Shown here: positions 24,158-33,256 of the stretch, piece by piece
Numbering within the stretch: the stretch's first letter is position 1
Layout: every line of letters starts with the position of its first letter
Source: an uncultured Opitutia bacterium
GTDB lineage: Bacteria > Verrucomicrobiota > Verrucomicrobiia > Opitutales > Opitutaceae
DNA length: 64,000 nucleotides
Assembly: GCA_903827245.1 (NCBI GenBank)
Contig: CAIKHO010000030.1
Location: 103,743 to 167,742, forward strand
Direction of reading: 5' to 3'
Made by a program: the position numbers and the translations under genes
The notes under the pieces: model-generated
What the model was told of the DNA's origin: nothing
Seen by the model: only the letters and a program-made list of their open reading frames with translations
The model's database searches: none

Positions 24158-26062
24158 ATGAAGCTCTCCCTGGCCGCCTCGCTCGGTTTTCTCGCCCTGA
24201 CCCCCGCCATTGCCTCGGCCGCCTCCACCGTGGTGGTCGTGGCCGATTCGCCCGCGCGCACCGCCGCGGTCGATACCTTCACCAACATCTGCTCGCGTTG
24301 CCACAACGCCGACGGCAGCGGCTACGTCACCCTCGGCGTCCCCAACTTCACCGACCCGGCCTGGCAGAATGCCCATCCCGATGCCGAGTTCGCCGCGGCC
24401 ATCCACAACGGCGTCAACAACAAGATGCCGGCCATTGGCGCAGGGTTTTCCGACCCCGAGATCGCCGCCCTCGTCGCCTACGTGCGCGAGTTCAAGGACA
24501 ACCGTCCCCGCAAGCAGGGTGAGATCCCGCTGGCGATCGAGCCGAAGCTCGCCCCGCCCGGCTTTGGCGCGGGGCCAGTCGTCCTCGGGAAGGTCGGGGT
24601 TTACACCCAGCACAATGACAACGCCCGCACCGGCGCCAACCTCGGCGAGACGATCCTCACCCCCGCCAACGTCAATTCCCACGAGTTCGGCCTGCTCTTC
24701 CGCCACGTTCTCGACGATGAGGTCTACGCCCAGCCGCTCTACGTGCCCAATCTCGCCATTGCGGGCGGTCGCCACAACGTCGTCTTCGTCGCCACGGTCG
24801 CGAACACGATCTACGCCTTCGACGCGGACCGCGACGCCCCGGCCTACTGGACCGTCAACCTCGGCGTCCCGGGCAGTGTGCAGCTGCATCCGTTCTGGTG
24901 CCAGGACATCCTCGGCAAGATGGGGATCATCGGCACGCCCGTCATCGATCCCGCCACGCGGACGCTCTACGTCGTCGCGCTCACCTACGAGGGCGGCGGC
25001 TTCGTGCAGCGACTCCACGCGCTGGACATCGTCACCGGGAAGGACCGCCCCGCCAGCCCGGTCGTGATCGCTGCGGACGACTTCGACTCGATCCTGCAGA
25101 ACCAGCGCCCGGCCCTGCTGCTGTCGCAGGGCAGCGTGTACGTCGGCTATGCGTCGCACTGCGACGTCGAGCCCTACCACGGTTACCTCCTCCGCTACGA
25201 CGCGAAGACCCTCAAGCAGCTGGGCGTCCTCAACCTCAGCCCTGGCAAGGTCGGCAACAGCATCTGGCAATCGGGCCAGGGTCCCGCGGCCGACGAGGAC
25301 GGCACGATCTACTTCGTCACCTCCAACGGCACTTGGGACGGCAAGGACAACCTCAGCGACAGCTTTCTCAAGATCTCGCCCGACCTGCACGTGCTGGACT
25401 GGTTCACGCCGACGAACTACGAGGAACTCGACAAGCGTGACCATGACTTGAATTCCTCCGGCGCGATATTGCTGCCCGGGACGCACCTGATGATGGGCGC
25501 GGGCAAGGACGGCATCGCCTACGTCATCAACCGGGACAACCTCGGCCACCTCGGCGACGAGCACGCCGTGCAGCGTTTCAAGGTGGCGAAGGGGGAGGTC
25601 AACGTCGGCAACGTGTATTGGAAAAGCGCGGCGCGCGGCGGCCTCGTCTACCTCTGGGGCCAGGACGACGCGCTGCACGAATACAGCTTCGCAGACGGCC
25701 GCTTCACGCCCGAGCCGATCGCGATCGGCGCCGCCACGAGCGCGTACCCCGGCGGGATTCTCGCCCTTTCCGCCAACGGCGACAAAGACGGCATCCTCTG
25801 GGCCAACGCGGCCCTGACGGAGCACGGCAACAGCCACATCAACGCCCCCGGCGTCCTTCGTGCCTACGACGCCAACGACGTCACGCACGAGCTGTGGAAT
25901 TCCAACCAGGATGCAGACCACGACACCCCCGGCCGCATCTCCAAGAACGCTGCGCCCACGGTCGTCAACGGCAAGGTCTACCTCGCCTCCTTCGGCACCC
26001 TCCCCGTCGCCACCGGCGCCCTCTACGTCTACGGCCTGAAGCCCGCCGCGTCAGCGCCTTAA
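24158..26062 (+). CDS. Cytochrome c and PQQ-type beta-propeller fusion, secreted
   Basis: The protein has 634 residues with a signal peptide (to about residue 22). A mono-heme class I cytochrome domain follows: CSRCH at 45-49 and a candidate Met ligand in NNKMPAIG about 50 residues on. A linker leads to a long beta-propeller with NDNARTGANLGETIL, VFVATVANTIYAFDADR, HDLNSSGAILLPG and WGQDDALHEYSFADGRF. The order cytochrome then propeller is the reverse of classical PQQ alcohol dehydrogenases, so it may not be a dehydrogenase. The signature tryptophan-docking motifs of PQQ enzymes are not evident. Likely periplasmic. It lies divergent from the YVTN gene. Confidence 0.8.
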   Translation: MKLSLAASLGFLALTPAIASAASTVVVVADSPARTAAVDTFTNICSRCHNADGSGYVTLGVPNFTDPAWQNAHPDAEFAAAIHNGVNNKMPAIGAGFSDPEIAALVAYVREFKDNRPRKQGEIPLAIEPKLAPPGFGAGPVVLGKVGVYTQHNDNARTGANLGETILTPANVNSHEFGLLFRHVLDDEVYAQPLYVPNLAIAGGRHNVVFVATVANTIYAFDADRDAPAYWTVNLGVPGSVQLHPFWCQDILGKMGIIGTPVIDPATRTLYVVALTYEGGGFVQRLHALDIVTGKDRPASPVVIAADDFDSILQNQRPALLLSQGSVYVGYASHCDVEPYHGYLLRYDAKTLKQLGVLNLSPGKVGNSIWQSGQGPAADEDGTIYFVTSNGTWDGKDNLSDSFLKISPDLHVLDWFTPTNYEELDKRDHDLNSSGAILLPGTHLMMGAGKDGIAYVINRDNLGHLGDEHAVQRFKVAKGEVNVGNVYWKSAARGGLVYLWGQDDALHEYSFADGRFTPEPIAIGAATSAYPGGILALSANGDKDGILWANAALTEHGNSHINAPGVLRAYDANDVTHELWNSNQDADHDTPGRISKNAAPTVVNGKVYLASFGTLPVATGALYVYGLKPAASAP

Positions 26063-26065
26063 AAA

Positions 26066-26145
26066 CGTTCTCGTTCCTCGTTCTCTTTCTCGTTCTCGCA
26101 TCAGCCCGGATCGAGAACGAAGAACGAGAATGATAACGAGAACGA
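26066..26145. repeat. Palindromic repeat family F
   Basis: The arms CGTTCTCGTTCCTCGTTCTC and GAACGAAGAACGAGAATGAT form an imperfect hairpin starting three bases after the previous stop codon. Copies are at 57529 and (half) 32889. It opens the 343-bp gap 26063-26405. Confidence 0.78.
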
Positions 26146-26272
26146 TTAGTTCAGATTAGGTCGGTCCCTGGGGGGTCAGGCCGCCAACGCTATAATTCCG
26201 CCTTCGCTCCGTCGATGGACATTCCAAGCGCTCGCGCCCCCACTCTTCCGCGACGCCGTAAAATTAACTTGC

Positions 26273-26327
26273 TGGAGCAGCGACCTCCCGGTCGCGTTCG
26301 GGCAGCGACCCGGAGGTCGCTGCTCCA
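26273..26327. repeat. Palindromic repeat family A, full copy
   Basis: The arms TGGAGCAGCGACCTCCCGGT and ACCCGGAGGTCGCTGCTCCA are nearly perfectly inverted. It is a full two-arm element of 55 bp. Confidence 0.85.
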
Positions 26328-26405
26328 ACTCAGAACGACAAACCGGGTTCCGGCTATTTCTTGGCGGCCCAGGACTTTGAAATAACCTGTCCCTTACTTG
26401 ATCAC

Positions 26406-26987
26406 TCACGCCGGCCGGGCCGACGTGAGGTTCCATTGGACAATGCGCGGGCGATGATCGCGGCCGGGGTCGCGGTCGAGAATGCTGCATGAAGCCGTGC
26501 CGATCGCGAAGTGTCGCGCCATGCCCAAGGGCAGGCCGATCCAGCGGACGCCCAGCACGCGTCCGAAGTGACCGTGAGAGAAAGCCGCCACGCGGCCAGA
26601 GAGCGAAGACCAGCGGGCGATCAGCCGGTCGGCGCGGGCCGTAATCTGCGCCGGCGATTCGCCGCCGGGGCAGCCGTCCGTGTAGATGTCCCACACCGGC
26701 CGGTGTGCCCGGATTTCATCCATCCGCTGGCCGTCGTAGTCGCCGTAGTCCCATTCGGCGAGATCGGGCTCGACGATCGCCTCGGCGTATCCCGCCAGCT
26801 CCGCCGTGCGGCGCGCCCGCTGGCGCGGGCTGGTGAACACATGGTCAAAGGTCACGCCGCGCAGCAGCGCGCCCAGGGCCCGGGCCTCCGCCTCGCCGTG
26901 TTCGGTCAGCGGCAAGTCAGTTCGCCCCGTGTGTTGTCCCGTCAGCGACCAGGCCGTTTCGCCGTGCCGCATGAAGTAAAGTTCCAT
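26406..26987 (-). CDS. Histidine phosphatase (phosphoglycerate mutase-like) family protein
   Basis: The protein has 193 residues. The catalytic RHG motif is MRHGETAW near residue 6; the second-half motif FSHGHFGRVL holds the other catalytic His. LTEHGEAEARALGALL and WDYGDYDGQ are typical of phosphatases of this superfamily (PhoE/SixA/CobC relatives). An upstream in-frame extension to 27125 would add 46 residues that read as noncoding. A closely similar paralogue lies at 44249. The natural substrate is not known. Confidence 0.88.
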   Translation of the reverse strand: MELYFMRHGETAWSLTGQHTGRTDLPLTEHGEAEARALGALLRGVTFDHVFTSPRQRARRTAELAGYAEAIVEPDLAEWDYGDYDGQRMDEIRAHRPVWDIYTDGCPGGESPAQITARADRLIARWSSLSGRVAAFSHGHFGRVLGVRWIGLPLGMARHFAIGTASCSILDRDPGRDHRPRIVQWNLTSARPA

Positions 26988-27044
26988 GCCCACAGTCAGG
27001 TGCAACCGCTCCCGCCGGGCCAATTCTTTTCGTCGGGACTTGAA

Positions 27045-27106
27045 GTAGGGCGCGGTCTCTGACCCGCCCACTACCCCCCGGAGAGCGGGCTGGAAAACCG
27101 CCCTAC
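27045..27106. repeat. Palindromic repeat family K, copy
   Basis: The arms GTAGGGCGCGGTCTCTGACC and GGAAAACCGCCCTAC, with inner GCCCGC/GAGCGGGC pairing. It lies upstream of the histidine phosphatase gene. The other copy is at 13019. Confidence 0.75.
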
Positions 27107-27163
27107 TCCCAAACCTCGGCGTCACTTCTTCTTGAAATTCTCAACAAATGATGGAGCCCCGTA

Positions 27164-28048
27164 TTAAACGGCCGCCAGCATCAGGAGTTGGCGAAGCCGT
27201 TTTGGGTCGGTGGCCGAGGTTTTCGCGACAAAGCCGCGCAGGTGGGCGAAATGCACGTCCGGCTCCGCCTTGATGCGGATGAAGTCGAGGCGCGGATGAT
27301 CGCGATGCCGGGACAGTCCGTAACCGCCGCCGCGGCGGTCGGGCGCGATGACGGCGACGACCCGGTCATCCAGGCCCTGCTCCAGCACATAGCGATCGAG
27401 CCCGGCCGAAGGATCCTCCGGCAGTGGATTCGTGCGCGGCAAAAAGACGACCGCAGGGACCTGGCCGTTTTCGGCGGAGAGAGCCAACCCCTCCAGCGAC
27501 CAGACTTCGGCGTTTTGGCCGATGAAGGTGAGGCGGGCGCGGAGGGTGCGCAGGTAGTCCAGCAGATCAGCCCCCACCAGGCGCATGATTTCCCACAGCG
27601 GTTCGCCGGTTTCATGGCGGGTCGCGGCGGCGAAGCGGCGCAGCAAGGTGCCATCGATGGGCGAGTTCAACTGATCGACGACCCTGCGTTCCACGCCGAG
27701 CCATTTGGCGGTGGCATTGGGCCCGCGGCAATCGAACCACTCGGCCGGTTCGAGCCAGTCGCAAAACGCCCGCGCATCCGCGTAGAGCCCGAGGTGCTGC
27801 AGCACGAGGGAAAGGGCGCAGGTCGGCGCCGCATCATCGGGGAGCTGGTGGTGATCGAAATTGTTGAGCCCGGGCTCGTGGCGGTGGCCCACATCGATCA
27901 CCGCGATGGCGGGGTCGGCCAGGTCGGCGTCGGTCGGCTCGCGCCGCACGATGGGGCCCGGGGCAGAGGCGAGCAGCACGCAACAGGCGAGAAACTCATC
28001 TTTGTGGGCACTGCCCGGATGCGTCAGGATCGTGGTAAAAGGCGTCAT
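27164..28048 (-). CDS. MYG1-family (UPF0160) putative metal-dependent nuclease
   Basis: The protein has 294 residues from the ATG at 28048 (an in-frame ATG six codons upstream is possible). The N-terminal metal site reads THPGSAHKDEFLACCVLL, with a second cluster VIDVGHRHEP then FDHHQLPDD; these match the DHH-like MYG1 family, whose members are 3'-5' exonucleases or putative phosphodiesterases. The C-terminal half carries VVAVIAPDRRGGGYGLSRHR. The metal ligands are intact. The gene is not clearly in an operon with neighbours. Confidence 0.82.
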   Translation of the reverse strand: MTPFTTILTHPGSAHKDEFLACCVLLASAPGPIVRREPTDADLADPAIAVIDVGHRHEPGLNNFDHHQLPDDAAPTCALSLVLQHLGLYADARAFCDWLEPAEWFDCRGPNATAKWLGVERRVVDQLNSPIDGTLLRRFAAATRHETGEPLWEIMRLVGADLLDYLRTLRARLTFIGQNAEVWSLEGLALSAENGQVPAVVFLPRTNPLPEDPSAGLDRYVLEQGLDDRVVAVIAPDRRGGGYGLSRHRDHPRLDFIRIKAEPDVHFAHLRGFVAKTSATDPKRLRQLLMLAAV

Positions 28049-28151
28049 TCGATCCCACCCCAGCACACGCGCCCGACAAAAGCCAGAATCACAAAATATT
28101 TTGCGCTCTTCGCCAGAGCCTTGTCTTAGCGGCCGGATTCCGGGTCGGCCA

Positions 28152-28640
28152 TCAGCCGCGGACTGCCTTCTTGATTTTGGCGATATCGATTTTGTCCATT
28201 TCCATCATCGCCTCGAAGGCGCGCTTGGCGGTCGGTCCGCCGGCAGCCACGGCATCGGTCAATACGCGCGGGGTGATCTGCCAGGACACGCCCCACTTGT
28301 CCTTGCACCAGCCGCAGTAGCTTTTTTTCCCGCCGTTCCTGACGATCGCGTTCCAGTAGCGGTCCGTCTGCTCCTGGTTATCGGTGGCGACCTGAAAGGA
28401 GAAGGCCTCGCTGTGCTTGAATTGCGGGCCGCCGTTGAGGCCGATGCACGGGATGCCGAGGACGGTGAACTCCACCGTCAGGACCTGGCCTTTCTTGCCC
28501 GACGGAAAGTCGCTCGGGGCCTTGTGCACGGCCGTGACCTTGCTGTCCGGGAAGACCGAGGCGTAAAACTTCGCCGCCTTGAGGGCATCCTTGTTATACC
28601 AAATGCAGATCGTATTCCGGGGGGCTTTGGTTTTTTTCAT
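28152..28640 (-). CDS. VOC-superfamily (PhnB-like) protein
   Basis: The protein has 162 residues. Two tandem beta-alpha-beta-beta-beta units typical of PhnB/3-demethylubiquinone-methyltransferase-like VOC proteins are visible: ICIWYNKDALKAAKFYASVF, VEFTVLGIPCIGLNGG, FSFQVATDNQEQTDRYWNAI and CGWCKDKWGVSWQITPR. These proteins are often annotated as glyoxalase-like, but the metal ligands vary and the activity is unknown. The ATG at 28640 is preferred over one six codons upstream. A segment RAFEAMMEMDKIDIAKIKKA closes the protein. Confidence 0.87.
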   Translation of the reverse strand: MKKTKAPRNTICIWYNKDALKAAKFYASVFPDSKVTAVHKAPSDFPSGKKGQVLTVEFTVLGIPCIGLNGGPQFKHSEAFSFQVATDNQEQTDRYWNAIVRNGGKKSYCGWCKDKWGVSWQITPRVLTDAVAAGGPTAKRAFEAMMEMDKIDIAKIKKAVRG

Positions 28641-29038
28641 GGTGACTACACTGACCACGACGCGGGCGAATCGGAACAGGATTTTTCGCCATCGATATCC
28701 GCGGCCTTAGCCCTTCTGGCTGTTCCCGCAAGATCGGTCGTAATCGGAACCGAACCGTATCGTGCAACGGCTCGGCGACCCATCGCGGCCGAACCGGCAT
28801 CCGGATCCGGGCGCGGGGCCGGGCGACGTACATTCCCGGCCGGTGCCCTGGGTGCGAACACCGGCATAAATTATTCTGGCTTCAAGGAATGACCGGTGCC
28901 TCACTGAGTCCGGCTGGAAGAAAGCCACCGGATCCGCGGGAAGGGTTTAACCCGACTTCATTTCTCACCCTCGAGAATCAACCGCACGTTCTTCGTGCCG
29001 CCTGTTGCGGATCCAGGTGCCCTCATGGAGAACTCATC
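28641..29038. other. Divergent intergenic region, no feature recognised
   Basis: This 398-bp stretch separates the divergent VOC and TIGR03067-type genes, so it should hold both promoters. I could not identify a convincing -35/-10 pair, repeat or RNA gene. The middle part is Cys/Gly-codon-rich when translated and contains no sensible coding frame. Confidence 0.4.
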
Positions 29039-30100
29039 ATGGAAAAGAATCTTCCCGCCCGTCCCAACCTCGACCACCTCCGGAGCCAGGCCAAGGCGCT
29101 CCTGTCCGCCCTGGAGTCCCGCCAGACCGAGGCGGTGGCCACGATCCTGCAACACCTGCCGGCGGCCAAGGACCTGACCGCCGCCCAGATCCTCGCGACT
29201 CGCTTCCGCCTGGCCGACGCGCAATCCGCGATCGCGCGGCAGAACGGATTCGCCGGCTGGCCGCACCTGGCACGCCATGTGGAGCAGCTTCGTGCGCTCG
29301 AGGGAAGCTGGGCGTTTGCACGGCTGGAAATCGACGGCACCCTCATGCCCGCCGGCGCGCTGGGCGCTTCCCGCATCCTCATCGATGGCGACCGCTTTCG
29401 CACGGAATCGCCGGAGGCCGTTTACGAGGGCGTCTTCAACATCAATGTCGAAACCCAGCCGCACGAAATCGACATTGAATTCGTGGCCGGGCCCGAGGCC
29501 GGCAACTGGAACCACGGCATCTACCGCCTCGAGGGCGATCGATTCGAGCTGTGCCTCGACCTGAACGGCCAGCCCCGGCCGGTCGCGTTTGCCACCTCCC
29601 CCGGCAGCGGCCGGGCCTACGAGACGCTGACGCGCACGTCACCGGCCCGCCCCGAAAATGTCACGGGCGGCAAAGCCCCAGCGCCGCCAGCCCCGGCCCT
29701 TCAGGACAGCGCCGGGTTTGAATATGTGGAGAGCCTGACACTCACGCGGCTGCAGGGCCGGTGGAAACCCGTGAAAATCATCCGGGACGGACAGGAGCTT
29801 CCGGCGATGATGCTCTGGACCGGACTGCGCACGGCCGACAAAAACGAGCTGAAGATTTCTTTTGGGGGCATGACCATGATCCATGCCCTGGTCAGGCTCG
29901 ACGAGGGCACGAGCCCCATCCACGTGGACTATTACAACCTCGATGGCGCAACCAAAGGCACGCTCCAGCACGGACTCATGCAATGGAGCGGCGACGAAGC
30001 CTGTTTTTGCATGGCCGCACCGGGCCAACCCCGCCCGGAGGATTTCACCTGTCCCGCCGGAAGCGGCCGCACCTTCAGCCAGTGGCGGCCAAAGAAATGA
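29039..30100 (+). CDS. TIGR03067-type two-domain protein of unknown function
   Basis: The protein has 353 residues. A helical N-terminus (NLDHLRSQAKALLSALESRQ, then AQSAIARQNGFAGWPHLARHV) resembles the lead segment of ankyrin-containing proteins but no ankyrin repeats follow. Two TIGR03067-like beta domains occupy about 95-215 (LEGSWAFARLEIDGTLMPAG, ETQPHEIDIEF) and about 240-350 (LQGRWKPVKIIRDGQELPAM, SPIHVDYYNLDG, PRPEDFTCPAGSGRT). The family is abundant in Planctomycetota and Verrucomicrobiota, without known function. No signal peptide is evident, so it is probably cytoplasmic. The ATG at 29039 follows a CTCATCAT-type leader. Confidence 0.75.
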   Translation: MEKNLPARPNLDHLRSQAKALLSALESRQTEAVATILQHLPAAKDLTAAQILATRFRLADAQSAIARQNGFAGWPHLARHVEQLRALEGSWAFARLEIDGTLMPAGALGASRILIDGDRFRTESPEAVYEGVFNINVETQPHEIDIEFVAGPEAGNWNHGIYRLEGDRFELCLDLNGQPRPVAFATSPGSGRAYETLTRTSPARPENVTGGKAPAPPAPALQDSAGFEYVESLTLTRLQGRWKPVKIIRDGQELPAMMLWTGLRTADKNELKISFGGMTMIHALVRLDEGTSPIHVDYYNLDGATKGTLQHGLMQWSGDEACFCMAAPGQPRPEDFTCPAGSGRTFSQWRPKK

Positions 30101-30162
30101 GATCGCGCCGATGACGCTGGGGCACGACTTGGAACAAGCTCCTGATATCCCACAACCGATCC

Positions 30163-30251
30163 GTGTCGGCAACGACACGGCGACGCTACGCTTTCAAGCC
30201 GGTAGTCTGTGTCCGGGCTAGGCGTGGCGTCGTCGCATCGTAGCACGAAAC
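30163..30251. repeat. Palindromic repeat family L, copy
   Basis: The arms GTGTCGGCAACGACACGGCG and GGCGTGGCGTCGTCGC with GCACGAAAC are imperfectly inverted around CTTTCAAGCC. Related elements at 34357 and 53424 share the CTTT/TTTAA centre and the GCGTGG-CGTCG arm. Confidence 0.6.
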
Positions 30252-30286
30252 CGGACTTCAGAGACCGACCTCGATGCCGGCCGCGG

Positions 30287-32749
30287 TCAGCCGGCACCGG
30301 CGGGCAGCGGTCCGATGATGATGAAGCGCGATTCCTGCGGCGCGAGCGCCAGCGGCACATCCACGCTGCCGTTCGCCTTGGCCGTGCCGACGGCGGCGCG
30401 GATCGTTCCGGTGGCGGGATCCCAGACCTGGACCATGCCGTGTCCGTCCAGGGTCGCCGTGCGAGTCTGCGGCTGGTCGGACTCGTTGAAGAAGAAATAA
30501 ACCTCCCCGTCCTTGAGTGTCCGGTGGATGTACTTGAGCGGCGCGCAGGCGGCGTCGAGCTTGACGTCCGGCTTCGGCAGCGCGGCGACGACGCGCGGCG
30601 TGATCTCCGCGGCCGGCTCGAGCGTGGCGAAGCCGAGGTCGGGCGCGCCGGTCGCATGGAGGAAGGATTGGTCGACCACCATCGTCGGGGTGCGGCCGAC
30701 AAAGATGACTTTCCCGCCGGCCGCCGCGAAGGCCCGCAGGCGGTCGAGCACGTTTTTCTCGATGGCCGTCGAACTGGGGACAACGATGGAGCGATAAATT
30801 TGCCCGCTGAGATTCTTCAACCCGCCGCCCTCGAGCGTGCAGAGGGAGGCGAGCGAATCATGGTCGATGTGATCGAAGTCAATCTGGTGCTCCATCAGCT
30901 GTGTCGTCAGTTTTACCGTGACCTCATCCGCCTCGTAGTCATCCAGCCAGTAGCTGTCCGACGGGTGATAAAGCGCGACCTGCGCCGCCGGGCGGCCCAT
31001 CGTGAGCAGGTATTGCGAGCGCGTGACGTACCAGCCCGAGGCAGCGGTGACCTCCTTCGCGGAAGCCGGCGGAATGGGCGCATTGATGCCGCGGATATTC
31101 ATGTAATTGATTCCCCGCACGAGCTGGTAATCGACGACGAATTTGCCCCCGGCCGACAGGTTCCCGCCCGATTCGGTCCAGGACTGGGGCCGGCCGAACA
31201 GGTGCGCCGCCGAGCCCGCGAGCTTGGGGAAATCCGCCACGATGCCGGGGCCGATTTGATTGAGATTGTCGACGCCCGGGACACCGACGTAGCGCATGTC
31301 GCGGAAGAAGGAGCCTTCGTTCTTCGTCATGTCCCCGCCGTTCCGACTGCGGACCAGCATGGTTTCCTCGTGATTGAGGTGCACCATGTAATCCATGCCG
31401 CGTGCCCGGCACCATTCTTCCAGCGGCCGGTAGAAATTGTCGCGGAACAGGCCGCTCCAGACATCGAAGTAGTCGGCCCTGGCCCGCTGTGCCTCCGGCG
31501 ACAGGGTCGAACCGAAAAATTGGACGATATAGGGTTTCAGGTCGTAGCCCTTTTGTTTCTGGAAAATTTCCAGCAGCTTGGGCGTCCAAGGAATGAAGCC
31601 CGTGAAATCAGTCTCATCGCCGCGGAAGCCGAGGATGGTTTTGCCGAACTCGGAGCCGAAATCCTTTTCGTAGGGTTCGAACGCGTACTTGATGTAGGCG
31701 GCGGTGGCCTCGGGATCGAGGTAGTCGATTATCGTGTAGAAGGCGTCCTTGTCCCTCGTGCCATCCTCGCGCTGGTTGAACCGGTTGGGCGAGCTGCGAT
31801 AGATGTGGCGGACGAACGACACTTCCCATGGCCCGCTGCCTGCGGGCGCGGTCCATTTTAACATTCCGTCCGACGGCACGGGCAGCACGGTGGTCACCGG
31901 TGCGGGCGGCGGCCCGCCGCCCCGGCGTCCACCGCCGCCGCCAGCGCCAGCGCCCGAGCGGAGGTTGGTCTGGATGGTTTTCGTTCCCTCGGGCAGGGGA
32001 ATCGCCAGCGTCTGGCCCGAGGTCACGTTGTAATGCGGGTTGCCTGCACTGCCTTCGAAGGTCACGTCCCAGTTTCCCCCAGCCTCTCCAATCCATTTGA
32101 ACTGTCCGTCCGTCGGCAGCGGCAGCGTGTGGTCCGGCGGGATCGACGCGAACATCGGTTGTCCGGGACGGGGCAGTCCGTTCGGCGCGAGGGGCTGGGT
32201 GGTCGGGCCCGTCGGCCGTGTCGCGGCCGGAACCGGTGGCGGCTGCAGGTTGGCCAGAATGCCCAGCGTGTCGGCCGGTACCGGAATGGACAGGGTTTCG
32301 CCCGCCGCCACCGTGTAATGCGCGTCGGCCACGATCGCCTGCATGCCCAGCTCCGGATGGAACTTGCGGATCATGCCACCGGCCTCGCCGTCGGGATAGC
32401 CATCATCGCCGTTGAGCCACAGCTTCATCCCGCGTTTCTTCACCTCGTCCACCGCCACCCTTACGAGGTCGAAATGCTCCTGCGAAAGAAATTTTACCGC
32501 CCGCCCGCCGTTGTTGATCATGTAAATGCCACCGCCGTTGGCGGCAGTGTGCTCGATGTCGGCCAGGATTTGCTCCTTGGGCTGGGGGAATCCGGTGACC
32601 CAGTAAATGGCGCCGTACTCCTTCGGCGGCTGGGGAAACGCCGCGGCAACCTCGGCCACGGTCGGCGTCTGGATCTGCTGCCAAGGCTGGGCGGCCTTCA
32701 GCGCGAGGGGCAGGATGGCGAGCAGGGCGAAGCGGGAGGTTGTTTTCAT
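30287..32749 (-). CDS. GH106-like glycoside hydrolase, C-terminally short paralogue
   Basis: The protein has 820 residues with a signal peptide (MKTTSRFALLAILPLALKA). It parallels the enzyme at 15176: YGAIYWVTGFPQPKEQIL, KRGMKLWLNGDDGYPDGEAG, ILGFRGDETDFTGFIPWTPK, YMVHLNHEETM and WTESGGNLSAGGKF. Two beta insertions rather than one occupy about 175-275, separated by an Arg/Gly tract near 270-285. The chain stops at GPLPAGAG, exactly where the paralogue continues into its GH2-like sugar-binding domain, so that domain is absent. The ATG at 32749 is preferred over a much longer upstream frame that reads as noncoding. The target is probably a rhamnose-containing glycan. Confidence 0.82.
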   Translation of the reverse strand: MKTTSRFALLAILPLALKAAQPWQQIQTPTVAEVAAAFPQPPKEYGAIYWVTGFPQPKEQILADIEHTAANGGGIYMINNGGRAVKFLSQEHFDLVRVAVDEVKKRGMKLWLNGDDGYPDGEAGGMIRKFHPELGMQAIVADAHYTVAAGETLSIPVPADTLGILANLQPPPVPAATRPTGPTTQPLAPNGLPRPGQPMFASIPPDHTLPLPTDGQFKWIGEAGGNWDVTFEGSAGNPHYNVTSGQTLAIPLPEGTKTIQTNLRSGAGAGGGGGRRGGGPPPAPVTTVLPVPSDGMLKWTAPAGSGPWEVSFVRHIYRSSPNRFNQREDGTRDKDAFYTIIDYLDPEATAAYIKYAFEPYEKDFGSEFGKTILGFRGDETDFTGFIPWTPKLLEIFQKQKGYDLKPYIVQFFGSTLSPEAQRARADYFDVWSGLFRDNFYRPLEEWCRARGMDYMVHLNHEETMLVRSRNGGDMTKNEGSFFRDMRYVGVPGVDNLNQIGPGIVADFPKLAGSAAHLFGRPQSWTESGGNLSAGGKFVVDYQLVRGINYMNIRGINAPIPPASAKEVTAASGWYVTRSQYLLTMGRPAAQVALYHPSDSYWLDDYEADEVTVKLTTQLMEHQIDFDHIDHDSLASLCTLEGGGLKNLSGQIYRSIVVPSSTAIEKNVLDRLRAFAAAGGKVIFVGRTPTMVVDQSFLHATGAPDLGFATLEPAAEITPRVVAALPKPDVKLDAACAPLKYIHRTLKDGEVYFFFNESDQPQTRTATLDGHGMVQVWDPATGTIRAAVGTAKANGSVDVPLALAPQESRFIIIGPLPAGAG

Positions 32750-32888
32750 GGGGTAGGAATGCCCGGCCTGATCGGCATGGAGGCACTGCTTCGCCAGACG
32801 CATCCGCCGGTCAAACGGACCGCCATTTCGATCGCTCAAAGACCAGCGGAAGACCCCGTCCCCGGAGATCCCACCTGCTGGCGATCTG

Positions 32889-32913
32889 AAATCGTTCTCG
32901 TTCCTCGTTCTCG
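32889..32913. repeat. Palindromic repeat family F, half copy
   Basis: A single arm ATCGTTCTCGTTCCTCGTTC in the divergent gap 32750-33256, which also holds repeat A. No other feature was recognised in that 507-bp gap. Confidence 0.6.
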
Positions 32914-33003
32914 CAACGGCATCGACCGCGTACGGAAATCCTGAGGTCGGATCAAAATTCCGAGCCATCGAACGGTGTCGCGCAACGCCCGGCACCGACT
33001 TGT

Positions 33004-33058
33004 TGGAGACGCGACCTCCCGGTCGCGTTCGGACAGCGACCGGGAGGTCGCTGCTCCA
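33004..33058. repeat. Palindromic repeat family A, full copy
   Basis: The arms TGGAGACGCGACCTCCCGGT and ACCGGGAGGTCGCTGCTCCA are inverted, 55 bp overall. It is almost identical in layout to the copy at 26273. Confidence 0.85.
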
Positions 33059-33256
33059 CCACCGAACTACGGACTGGGTTTGAATACACTCCCTTGTCTA
33101 TCTTGCGCCCTTTCTGTCACCGAGACCGACTCGCACGCGTCAGGCTCTGACTTTCCCAATTCCCATGGCGGTCCCGCGAATCGCTGCAATCGCCGACCGA
33201 CCCCGTAGCCCATCCCCCTTGCCGCCCGCCTCGTTTCGCCCGGGTCCAACACCATC

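Noticed and set aside
24023..25921. A 632-codon minus-strand frame opposite the cytochrome-propeller gene
   Set aside because: Antisense shadow; composition dominated by Val, Gly, Arg and Asp.
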